64,000 nt of DNA. Origin: Prostheceraeus crozeri (lineage: Eukaryota; Platyhelminthes; Polycladida; Euryleptidae). Below, piece after piece: positions 10,301-18,509 of the stretch. Made by a program: the position numbers and the translations under genes. The notes under the pieces were generated by a model. The model ran no database searches, had not been told where the DNA came from, and saw only the letters and a list, made by a program, of their open reading frames with translations. Position 1 is the stretch's first letter, and each line of letters starts with the position of its first letter. Location: positions 1 to 64,000 of the forward strand of contig CAJQUW010000514.1 of NCBI GenBank assembly GCA_907163375.1, given 5' to 3'.

Positions 10301-13300
10301 AATGTCAGCGACTTTTCATTTTCAGATATTTCGAAGAAACAGATAGCTTTATGATGAACTTCTACAATTGGATTCGTCCAGGTGTATTCCGACGTTAAAT
10401 GAAGTATGAACAGCCAATTACCAATAGTGAGGGAATTTGCACGCTACGTTGGAATAACGATCGCTTTCTTTAACAAAGCACTCAATTTATACTACACTGT
10501 AGGTGAATTTAATAGAAAAGTCTGAAGTCCCATTATCAATGAATAGGTAATCACAAAAACATGAAAATATGCATAATTAACCATATATCTTAATTATCAG
10601 TATTTAGTTAAGGTCTTTCCAACCAATTTGGCGTCGGAACAAACGCGTCTACAACTTATTTTCACGCAACGTTGCGTGCGGATAACCTCACTGTGGGTAA
10701 CTGTCTATTTGCATGTAATTTTTCTGGTTGGAATTACCACGACACCGGTCAGATCCGGAAAAATTCTCGATTCTCGATACCGGCTTTTAAGTTCCATCCT
10801 TTTCACTATCTCGGTTGCACGCTACTATTTTATAAAATGGAAATTGCAATCATGTACATGCCAGATGAGTAACGAGTGATAAACCTATAGACTTCGATTA
10901 GGCTAAATAAAAGACAGGCCTTAATAGTTGCAGATTCTATGCTAATTTGCATTAGGCGTGGGTACCGCAAGTTACTTATGTGTCCACTTACATTTTTTTA
11001 TTTACAAAGATATTACAAAGATGACTACTAATACTGTTGGCCTACTCAATCACGCTTGCAACTATTCTGAATGTCATCGTGACAGTTCAAAGCGTGATCA
11101 CAATCAAATAGTCAAGAGTTATGCAGAGCTACAGCTAGTAAGGCCTATATTTTCCACTCAAGCAGCTGCTTGAGAGAAGAGCATGAAAACTCAGCAAGTA
11201 TGAATATTCACCTTGTGTGAAAATATGTTTAAGTATCACCACTGAAGGATCACACAATGACTATTAAAATAAAATTGTAGAGCGAGTTTGGACTAGACTG
11301 ATGAACTGGAAAAAAATAAGAACAGGAAAAACACTCATTCTCCTAATGAAAATATTCTCTTGGAAGACAATCATTTTTAGGCGGTTCCCATTAGTCTCAT
11401 TAACTAGTTTCATGCAATAACTGGGAAGTTTAGAACGAAATAGAGAACATTTATTCATCTAGAACCGGCTATCAACAATTTGCACAGACAAAGCTCACTT
11501 GATTGGATGCTATAGCCTACCTCAAGCACAAACCATACTGAGTGCTACTTTGTACACTTGACATACAGGTAAGTTACTGATGCTGTCACACATTTATCAA
11601 GGAGTAAGTGACAGCAGATAGTGGATGACAATATAGGAATCAATCTCACCGAATTGAAAAAATCTGCTTTCTTGCATTCATTCACATTCGCCAAGGAGTA
11701 AGTGACAGCGGACAATTGATGAAAATACAGCAATAAATCTCAGTCGAATAATACTTGCTTTCTAACTCTGCATGCTTGCTCTCGACAAAACGGTGGTCTG
11801 CCTAAATTCGTATCTCCGAGGAACCGAATATGTTTAAACAAAATTATTTTAAATAACCAGATAGAGTTTTATTCTGTTGTTATCATGTAGGCTTATTAGC
11901 ATTTAGGCAATGCTTCAGCAGTGTTGAGATGCAACGATGCAAGTATATTCACCTACATCACTAGAACATTATATTTTTGTAGAAGGGTAATTTTATCTTT
12001 CGGTATTACTTTGTTGAACTGAGGGTTAGAGAGAAAAGCAAGACTATAGAGTAAGTACCTTTTCTGTGAGCAAGACTATTGAGAAGAAGTTCATCAATAT
12101 TCATGATCAAATTCTACCTCGCCACGGGAATTCAACCTCGGCGGCTAAAGAATTAGAAGATTCCAGGAAACGAACAAGTGTACTTGAGCAGATGCCGCAG
12201 AGAAAAGTTGTGCAACAATCTATGCTACAATTTTGAATAATTTTTGATGAATGAGAGCAAAACAGATCTGCGAACTTTTCAATTATTTAGATGTTTTGCG
12301 TTGTATCAAAAAAACATCAATTTTTTGAAAAAAATTGCCACTTTTATCAATTATATTATTTATCTGCTTTTCTTTTAATGACCAAAGTAATTGAATTCGA
12401 ACTGTCACAGCTGATTTAATTGTATTAAACGAAAGAAATCTATTTTGACAATTTTCACACGACTTTAGAGCTTGGAATTGATCGAGAAAACATTTGCCGG
12501 CACTAAAGAATAAATTATAACGGATAATATCTCGGATTTTGATTACTCAAGCACGACAAAAATCATTTGTAGTTGAAGGCATTGATTTCCACAATGTGGA
12601 AGTTTGATGTTCCCATAGATGATTATGCAATTCCAGCTCGAGCCAATGCAACTCCTTGATAAGATTGAGTGTCCTAGCCAAGAAGTGCTTCGGTCAGCGG
12701 TTATATTGCCTAAATTGGCAATGATTCAAAATTGCGGAAAATTTTAGGTTCGGCTACAAATTATGCGAAGAATTAACACCAAACATTCATATGAACCGCA
12801 TCCTTTTGCAGCTCTACAAAGCGTCTGTCGCACCACTATGATGAAACCACAATGTGAGATGCCATTTATCTGTGACATGATGTAAAAGGACTGAAATACA
12901 GCGGAAATTTTGTAATAGTAATTCTTGATTTAATTGCAGCATTTCAATCATTTAGCAGCGACAATGGGTACAAGCCACGGCTAATCAAATTACCGCTTGC
13001 AGCATATTCCTCAAAATGTACAAATTGTAGAGAGAAATGCATATTTTCTCAAAATTTTCAGTTGGTATTCAAATAATAACAGAAAATTTTACGTGGACGG
13101 GAATGCTTCGTGTGTACAGCAATAGCCGGGTGCCCGAACTCAATACATATATCTTCCAGCGATCACCGTTATCCCATTAAAATTCCGACCTCCGCCCGAC
13201 CAATTTGTTTGTCTCAAAATGGTCTAAAAGCACTTCAGTGTCAACCTGCTTTCGAAGAAAGTAGCCCTAGTGAGCACAGAATGCGTCTCAAGTCATTTCA

Positions 13301-13369
13301 TGTTTCACGAAGTTTTCCCGCTACCCAGCTTCGTTACGAATTCGTTACGCGGGTGGGCGATCTAACGGG
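7375..13369. other. Host DNA between copies C and A, no gene seen
   Basis: Six kilobases of AT-rich sequence. Open frames are all short (longest 92 codons) and have neither recognisable domains nor shared codon bias. Between about 8030 and 9700 there is a dense scatter of AATTAATTG and TTGATTG words in several clumps (8035-8135, 8695-8765, 9130-9265 and 9600-9690). I see no tRNA, no TIR-bounded element and no intron-exon pattern I would defend. Introns of a distant host gene remain possible. Confidence 0.55.
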
Positions 13370-14105
13370 GTTGGTCCAGATTCGCTGACGTCCCCCCCTC
13401 CCTTCGATAAACGACAGAGTGTCGTGGTGGACTTGGGCGACCGCCAGGTTTTGTCTTGAGGCTATAGTGTGTGATGATTTTCGTGAAATCTGATGAATGT
13501 TGTGTTGAAAATGGGATGTTTCGAGTGGAAGCAGTGCTCGGATGTGAAAACGGAGGCCAGATTTGGATTCAGCGTGAGATTCTGCATCTGTATGGTGAAT
13601 TTGAAAGCAATCGGAGAAAAATTTTCGCTGACGTCCCCCCCCCCCGGCACCGACCTTTCAACTTTGCTTCTAGTGGACGGATTTTGTCGTGCAATAGCTC
13701 GTTTGAAAGCTAAGAGTGAGAAAAATTCACTGAAAGAAACGGCTTGTTCATATCTGCTTTCGTTTAGATGTGAGACGCCATTTAAGATTTTGGGAGATTG
13801 GCGAAAAACGACAGAGTTAGAATTTTGGACGTTTTGGGCTCTAGCGTCAAAACGAAGCATCGGATGGGAAAACGGATTTCAGATTTGGAATCAGCATGAA
13901 ATTCTCTATCAACATGGTGAGTTTCAAGTCAATCGGAGAAAAATTTTCGCTGACGTCCCCCCCCCATTTCAGATTTTGGGAGATTGGCGAAAAACGACAG
14001 AGTTAGAATTTCCCAAGATAGAATTCGCTCCAGCGGGCGAACGAAGGCTCGGATTGGTAAACGGTGGCCAGATTTGGAATCAGCTTGATGTTATTGTCCA
14101 ATGAG
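13370..14105. repeat. Left TIR of copy A
   Basis: In reverse complement this matches 31930-32290 at the other end, including the run TCGATAAACGACAGAGTGTC and the block around CGAGTGGAAGCAGTGCTCGG. It contains the recurring TIR module with C-runs followed by the GACGT core (near 13388, 13640 and 13955). Frames of 80-203 codons are open here, but they come from the repeats and have no independent support. It ends just before the gene-1 promoter. Confidence 0.7.
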
Positions 14106-14135
14106 GATCATCATCCAATGAGAATCAAGAATTTC

Positions 14136-14144
14136 TATATAAAT
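14136..14144 (+). promoter_or_regulatory. TATA box of gene 1 (copy A)
   Basis: TATATAAAT lies about 100 bases before the gene-1 ATG, and copy B has the same element at the same distance. A pyrimidine-rich CTCTCTCTCTATTC tract lies just before the ATG. The conserved leader and strong TATA suggest RNA polymerase II transcription from inside the TIR edge. Confidence 0.65.
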
Positions 14145-14241
14145 AGCGAGCCTTCCACAGTGAGAATCTTTCCATCGTTGAATCACACGAGTGACGGACG
14201 CACATTTTTTCTCTCTCTCTCTATTCTATTATCCAACTAAA

Positions 14242-15154
14242 ATGGTAAGTCGCTACTTCCCTCCCTCTCCTCCCTTGAACGTAAACTTAATACAATCTTT
14301 TTCATTTTCAGGCATCTACTCCATCTGCTGCACTAGTAGGACAAAATGGCGGTCAAACGTTACATGGTTCGCTACGATCAGATCATCTACAACTGAGGCC
14401 AGTGGAAGAAATAACCAAGGTACATAATCCTACACCGCTACAGCGTAAATTTAAAGAAGTCTTGGGTTATGACGATCATAGCGTAGTACTCCAAACGGGA
14501 ATGCTCCCTTCCACGGATGTCAAGATAATGCGCAATCAGTATGGGGACTACATACTGATCCCCGTGAGTCCGTACATTCGCCACCAACTTGATATTATTG
14601 AGGAGTACGTGACATTAAATATGGACATTCCTACTCCTCTTGCTCAAGAGTGGAAGGCGAGAGATGACAAGGATACTCCCTATAGAAAGATTTGGGATGG
14701 TAACATTGGTGTACTTACTATAAGAAGGAGGGAGATCAATCAATACCCATCAGATGTGATGAGCTCGGAGAAGGTACTTGGGATATCCTTTTCAAAGTGA
14801 ATGGGCTATATTATGGTCGTCACAAGGATAATAAAATAGCCTCTCTCTCCATGCATATGGAATCCATCCTATATATTCCAAAACCACCCAACGTGGACGA
14901 CATAATTGATCAAATCCTTAACAGCAGTGGTACGAAGCGCAAGTCGGAGAAGAATGCTGCCTCAAAACGCAAATCAAAGAAGGAGAATTACTAGTCCTTT
15001 CCTAACTCTACCCTATGACAATTCGCTTATGTGCTTTGAGTGTCGTAGACGTGGTCTTATTAGATACATTTTACTTCTTCGTTGCCATCATATCATTTGT
15101 GTATTTTGTCGTGAAAAGCATCGATGTAATTCTTCATTTTGTAATATGTTATAG
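14242..15154 (+). pseudogene. Gene 1, copy A: unknown protein with RING-like tail
   Basis: This is the first gene inside the left TIR. ATG at 14242-14244 is followed at once by GTAAGT, with TTTCAG at 14306-14311, a 67-bp intron that keeps the frame. The body has no family I recognise; conserved motifs with copy B include LQTGMLPSTDVKIMRNQYGD and FKVNGLYYGRHKDNKIASLS. A Lys/Arg/Ser-rich linker (KRKSEKNAASKRKSKK) looks like a nuclear localisation signal. It is followed by a RING-like Cys/His tail (CFEC, RCHHIICVFC, C-x4-C). The copy is broken (about two breaks). A TATA-driven, spliced and probably nuclear product fits an early regulatory protein, but no function can be assigned. Confidence 0.6.
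14245..14311 (+). other. Start-codon intron of gene 1 (copy A)
   Basis: The 67-bp GT-AG intron has donor ATG/GTAAGT and acceptor TTCATTTTCAG/GCATCT. Copy B has the same intron of the same length (62770-62836), and polymerase of copy B has a 67-bp intron at the same place relative to its ATG (40585-40651) with exon 2 also starting GCATC. Polinton genes of some hosts are known to be spliced. The conserved length and boundaries make this a good candidate. Confidence 0.7.
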
Positions 15155-15206
15155 AACGTTTCCTTAGATGTGTAAATTTCCGTTTTAGGCTTCTATCATC
15201 ATTTTT

Positions 15207-15737
15207 ATGGATTGTGAGGGTGAACCTGTACAGGAGCTAAGTGCTATTGCTATGAACAATTGGACATATCAGATTGTTAGTGTCTATCATCAACATGCCA
15301 ACTGCGATCCCAATGTTGATCAATGGGCGAGAAAACACATTCATGGACTTAATCTGAAATATTTGCAAGACTATGGCTTTTCTTGTGACAGTGATCTTCT
15401 TATTGGCTTTAAACGATGGTTAGCTGCATTCAATGTTATACGCATCTTTTGTAATAATCCTGGTAAGGAGAGGAAAGTATTTCCCAATCTAATCATTGAT
15501 GACATTTTGCTCCCGCCTTCGGATAGTAGAGTGAATCAACATTACCATGAAGTCACGAAACGTTTTAAGGATTTGTGTGTTCCTATTTTGTCTGTTCGTT
15601 GTAGTAGCTACGTTCATAACCAATGCTTCTTTCCTCCTTACCTCAACACTGCCAAAGTCCTGTATGGTTATCATTGCTCGCTGTATGATAGTTACCAGCT
15701 GTATCTATTTTATCTCTTTCAAACCATTGATTTATAA
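15207..15737 (+). CDS. DEDDh (DnaQ/RNase T-like) exonuclease-like protein, copy A
   Basis: The 176-codon frame looks whole. Three blocks fit the DEDDh 3'-5' exonuclease fold in order: MDCEGEPVQELSAIAM at residues 1-16 (motif I, D-x-E followed by the EL..IA strand), HIHGLN near residue 48 with LLIGFKRWLAAFNVIRIFCN (motif II region), and HCSLYDSYQL near residue 160 (motif III, H-x4-D). The size suits a single-domain enzyme of this family. It would remove nucleotides from 3' ends of DNA or RNA, possibly for proofreading, end processing or shut-off of host RNA. It follows gene 1 and precedes the PolB-domain paralog. AATAAA lies 22 bases after the stop. In copy B the same module shares one open frame with gene 1. 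The assignment rests on motif reading only. Confidence 0.55.
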   Translation: MDCEGEPVQELSAIAMNNWTYQIVSVYHQHANCDPNVDQWARKHIHGLNLKYLQDYGFSCDSDLLIGFKRWLAAFNVIRIFCNNPGKERKVFPNLIIDDILLPPSDSRVNQHYHEVTKRFKDLCVPILSVRCSSYVHNQCFFPPYLNTAKVLYGYHCSLYDSYQLYLFYLFQTIDL

Positions 15738-15821
15738 TACATGCTTGTTACCGTTATTCAATAAATGTTATTATGAGAAGAGTTGTTTTCATGCAATGGA
15801 TGGGTTAGATAAAGGGCGTCC
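15738..15821 (+). terminator. Poly(A) signal after the exonuclease-like gene
   Basis: AATAAA at 15760-15765 follows the stop at 15737 and is also present at the matching place in copy B. It separates the gene-1/exonuclease unit from the packed virion gene block that starts at 15822, so the mRNA of the first two genes may end here. Confidence 0.5.
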
Positions 15822-16232
15822 ATGTCTTTCTCAAACGACTGCGGAACATTACATTTTCATAGGCAAAGTTTAAAAGGAGCTGTTCAAGATTATGTGATAA
15901 ATTTTCATAAAGATGAGACCGACATCAAAGCAGTGGTCGATGATGCTAGCACTCTATTTCTAGAGTTAATGAATACATTCTCTGATAGCATTATCATGGC
16001 GCGATTAGTTGCGAAAATTAAGTTTAGTCATTTTGGAAAGGAAGAGGTGGAAAGTCGCTCTTTCCATTTTTCTTCTTATTCAATGGAAGTGGTAGATCAC
16101 CCCGAAGAATTTTTTAAAAGACATATGATAAAAATTGCTGAACGTCTTAACGCATTTAACCATCATGGTAGCAGTCTAGTGATTGAAGCAATTTCAGATA
16201 TTCACATTCAACTTTCTATGAAGAAAAATTGA
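15822..16232 (+). CDS. Stand-alone relative of the PolB N-terminal domain, copy A
   Basis: The 136-codon frame contains ARLVAKIKFSHFG, then SFHFSSYSMEVV, then LNAFNHHGSSLVIEAISDIHI. This order resembles the N-terminal region of Polinton polymerase B proteins, where a strand-rich segment is followed by a helix and the phrase GSGW(V)-x2-I-x2-L-x-I. The polymerase of copy B has the corresponding region (LKYITIDFQTG, then DKFNQRDSALIFDGVDSAIFKI). I infer a duplicated domain that lost the catalytic part. Its role is unknown; binding DNA, the terminal protein or the polymerase would be plausible. Its stop overlaps the next gene's start, suggesting a shared transcript. Confidence 0.45.
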   Translation: MSFSNDCGTLHFHRQSLKGAVQDYVINFHKDETDIKAVVDDASTLFLELMNTFSDSIIMARLVAKIKFSHFGKEEVESRSFHFSSYSMEVVDHPEEFFKRHMIKIAERLNAFNHHGSSLVIEAISDIHIQLSMKKN

Positions 16233-16540
16233 AAATGCACTGGTACTTGATTGTAGCACAACTGATTTTCGAGCTATGCCTGCTCACTCTCGAAGTATAT
16301 TCCTTCTGTACATGCGTCTATTATTTAGAAAAGGCTAGCAAATTCATATCTTCAAAAAGACTTGCTATAGACATCAGTAACGGTGAAACTATGTGTTGCG
16401 ATGTATGTAAGCGAAAGGATGGAAATGAAAAGCGCATCTTCAAGAGATGTAAGCATGCTTTTTGTCAACGCTGTTTCATACGTAATTGCATTCACTGTGA
16501 TATTGCTCATTTCGAGTGTCACTTATGCCGCAATAGTTAG
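16229..16540 (+). CDS. RING-finger protein, copy A
   Basis: The 103-codon frame has a hydrophobic N-terminal third (residues about 5-30, possible membrane segment) and a C-terminal RING: CDVC, then RCKHAFCQRC, a Cys pair within CIHC, and ECHLC, i.e. C-x2-C...C-x-H-x2-C-x2-C...C-x2-C. This is the C3HC4 pattern of E3 ubiquitin ligases. A membrane-anchored RING could tag host or viral proteins for turnover. It overlaps the preceding gene by four bases. The counterpart in copy B is broken. It is the second RING-like protein of this element, with gene 1. Confidence 0.7.
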   Translation: MKMHWYLIVAQLIFELCLLTLEVYSFCTCVYYLEKASKFISSKRLAIDISNGETMCCDVCKRKDGNEKRIFKRCKHAFCQRCFIRNCIHCDIAHFECHLCRNS

Positions 16541-16591
16541 TACCTATGCAAATGTGGTAAAGACAGGTTTTAGCAAAGACTAACACGAAAA

Positions 16592-16957
16592 ATGGCGAAA
16601 CGTAAAATGACGAAACGTAAAAGTCAAAAGTCTTTAAAGTTTTCTTCAGCCATTCAAGCTCTCCGACGAATGAAAGCAAATCAGCGATACAATGCTATAC
16701 GACATGCTAACGATAAATTCATTCGTGAAATTATTTCTCATGTGAGGAAGTTGAGGACGAAGAAATTAGCACCAAAACAACGAAAGTTACTTAAGCGATA
16801 TACTACGAAATTGCGTTTCATCTCCAATCCTAAAGTCACCCTTCAAAGAAAGAGGGAAACTCTAACACAAAAGGGTGGTTTCCTTCCAGCGTTACTACCG
16901 ATGCTAGCTCCTATCGTGGGCAACGTATTGGGTAATATCTTTGGCTCTAGACGTTAA
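16592..16957 (+). CDS. Small basic core-like protein with hydrophobic C-terminus, copy A
   Basis: The 121-codon frame begins MAKRKMTKRK, is very rich in Lys and Arg, carries a central segment LAPKQRKLLKRY and VTLQRKRETL, and ends in a Gly/Leu/Pro-rich hydrophobic tail (GGFLPALLPMLAPIVGNVLG). This small protein type is widespread in Polinton-bearing invertebrate genomes immediately before the packaging ATPase; it has been compared with adenovirus core proteins. It probably binds DNA inside the particle. Its end overlaps the ATPase frame. Confidence 0.65.
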   Translation: MAKRKMTKRKSQKSLKFSSAIQALRRMKANQRYNAIRHANDKFIREIISHVRKLRTKKLAPKQRKLLKRYTTKLRFISNPKVTLQRKRETLTQKGGFLPALLPMLAPIVGNVLGNIFGSRR

Positions 16958-17603
16958 TTATGACGTTGAATCTCAAAGTATTATAATGGATTTCAGACTT
17001 CAATGTGATAAAGTTCTGACTGTATCAGGTCCATCTCATGCAGGTAAAACTGTTTTCACGCTGAATTTATTGGATAAAAGAAGGGAGTTGTTTAAGGAAC
17101 CTATCAATCGAGTGATTTGGTGTTATGGTATTTATCAACCGTTCCTGTTTCAGGAATTGCAAAGTCGCAACTTTATTCGACATGAAGGAATTATTGCAGT
17201 GGATAAACTTCAGTCTAATGACGTTGTTGTATTGGATGATTTATTAAAAGAAAGCAAGAATTCAAAAGATGTTACCGATATGTTCACTCGCGCAGCACAT
17301 CATAAAAGGTGCTTTATCATCTATATCACACAAAATTTGTTTCCTGATGGAAAAGAAGCTCATACACGAAACCTGAATACACACTATTATGCTATTTTCA
17401 AGAATCCGCGAGATAAAAGTCAATTTGAAATTTTAGCGCAACAAGTTGCACCAAGAGGTTCAAAAGCCTTAATTGAAATTTTTCAAGCAGCTACTGAAAA
17501 ACTACACGGTTACTTATTCATTGACTTTACGCAAGAGTGTCCGGAAGAATCTAGATTTCGAAGTGATATTTTGAAAACTCCCATGATTATCTACAAACTA
17601 TGA
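16941..17603 (+). CDS. FtsK/HerA-type genome-packaging ATPase, copy A
   Basis: The 220-codon frame looks whole. Walker A is GPSHAGKT (residues 30-37), Walker B is VVVLDD (95-100) and the sensor motif is YITQNLF (128-134), the usual signature of the A32-like packaging ATPases of Polintons, adintoviruses and virophages. It would pump DNA into the capsid using ATP. The first ATG overlaps the previous gene by 17 bases; an internal Met at residue 16 (MDFRLQ), just before the first strand, is an equally likely start. The stop overlaps the next gene's start by four bases, so both may be read from one message. Copy B has a near-identical whole frame. Confidence 0.88.
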   Translation: MALDVNYDVESQSIIMDFRLQCDKVLTVSGPSHAGKTVFTLNLLDKRRELFKEPINRVIWCYGIYQPFLFQELQSRNFIRHEGIIAVDKLQSNDVVVLDDLLKESKNSKDVTDMFTRAAHHKRCFIIYITQNLFPDGKEAHTRNLNTHYYAIFKNPRDKSQFEILAQQVAPRGSKALIEIFQAATEKLHGYLFIDFTQECPEESRFRSDILKTPMIIYKL

Positions 17604-18244
17604 GTTCTTATTCTCGCATGATTGTTATTCCTCAGGATGAATATGTACAATTGACTGCCATGCAGCAAGTAAAGCAACCTCTTGCAAATCAAATGTATAG
17701 GAAAGAAATAGATTATCAGCAAAATGTTCACATCAAAGATCCACATCGTGCTGTATTATTACAATCGGAAACTGTTGAACAATTGAAAAACATGAAGAAT
17801 AAGATGCGTGACTCTGTATCGACTGCTACACCTTTAGCATCTTGCGCACATGCCATATCTCTTTTCAACAGTATTGAACCCCATCTCAATGTAAGTGATA
17901 GAGGAGAAATCATTACAGATGAAAATAAAGTGATTGATGCTTCACGTTATGAAGACTTGATTCAGTATGCGACACGTAGAAAGCGCCGTCAGGGCTATGT
18001 TCCACCTGGTTGGTCATACTTTCTTAAACTATTGAAAAAGCATAATGTACCAAAATTTCCTTTGAATAATGAGACATTGAAAGAACTTGATTCAACAGTG
18101 GCTACTGCTCCAATGCTTCAGACGATGAAAATGCCAACAAATTGGTTTAAGACGTCACCTGCTACATCCCCTCCCACACTCACTAAGCAAACAAGAGGAA
18201 GAACTCGACGTAGATCTACGCCACCACTAAAAATAGTAAAATGA
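17600..18244 (+). CDS. Virion-type protein downstream of ATPase, unknown, copy A
   Basis: The frame has 214 codons. Features: an N-terminal RMIVIPQDEY motif, a predicted helical middle, YATRRKRRQGYVPPGW followed by FLKLLKKHNVPKF (residues about 132-160), and an Arg-rich, Pro-rich tail. Proteins with the PPGW..FL..L..HNVPK pattern commonly follow the packaging ATPase in metazoan Polintons and are uncharacterised. Position and basic tail suggest a minor capsid or DNA-associated virion protein. The counterpart in copy B is 58983-59675. Confidence 0.55.
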   Translation: MSSYSRMIVIPQDEYVQLTAMQQVKQPLANQMYRKEIDYQQNVHIKDPHRAVLLQSETVEQLKNMKNKMRDSVSTATPLASCAHAISLFNSIEPHLNVSDRGEIITDENKVIDASRYEDLIQYATRRKRRQGYVPPGWSYFLKLLKKHNVPKFPLNNETLKELDSTVATAPMLQTMKMPTNWFKTSPATSPPTLTKQTRGRTRRRSTPPLKIVK

Positions 18245-18293
18245 AAACGTAAAACAGCTCCTCCCAAGAAATACATGTTCTCAGACTATTAAT

Positions 18294-18509
18294 ATGAAGC
18301 AGATGTGTTGCTTGCCATGTAATGAACCGCCAGAGGTGAATGTCGTTGTCACTTGCACTTGCTGCGCTAGCTCTCACAATGAAACCCCTAAGCAATGTGA
18401 ACACGATCGCAAAACCGCTAAAGCTAAATGCTGCAGTTGTTGTAAATGTAAAAAGGCAAGAAAACAAAAAGATGAGAAGGAGGAAAAAGAGTCAGTCGTC
18501 ATCGACTGA
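18294..18509 (+). CDS. Cys-rich small protein overlapping integrase start, copy A
   Basis: A 71-codon frame beginning MKQMCCLPCNEPPEV with 14 cysteines, mostly as CC or C-x2-C pairs (CCLPC, CTCC, CCSCCKC), and a highly charged Lys/Glu tail. It is open in copies A and B, and the last part lies in another frame over the N-terminus of integrase. Clustered cysteines suggest metal binding. It could be a genuine overlapping gene or a by-product of the Lys-rich integrase start; conservation in two copies that share recent ancestry is only weak support. Confidence 0.4.
   Translation: MKQMCCLPCNEPPEVNVVVTCTCCASSHNETPKQCEHDRKTAKAKCCSCCKCKKARKQKDEKEEKESVVID

Noticed and set aside
13297-13302. TTCATG at 13297 as the left target duplication of copy A (matches TTCATG after 32369)
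   Set aside because: The sequence that follows does not begin AGTAGTAAG and shows no similarity to the right terminus, so a chance hexamer is more likely.
13471-14104. Frame of 203 codons in the left TIR of copy A
   Set aside because: Same repeat-module origin as in the other TIRs; the promoter of gene 1 begins only after it.
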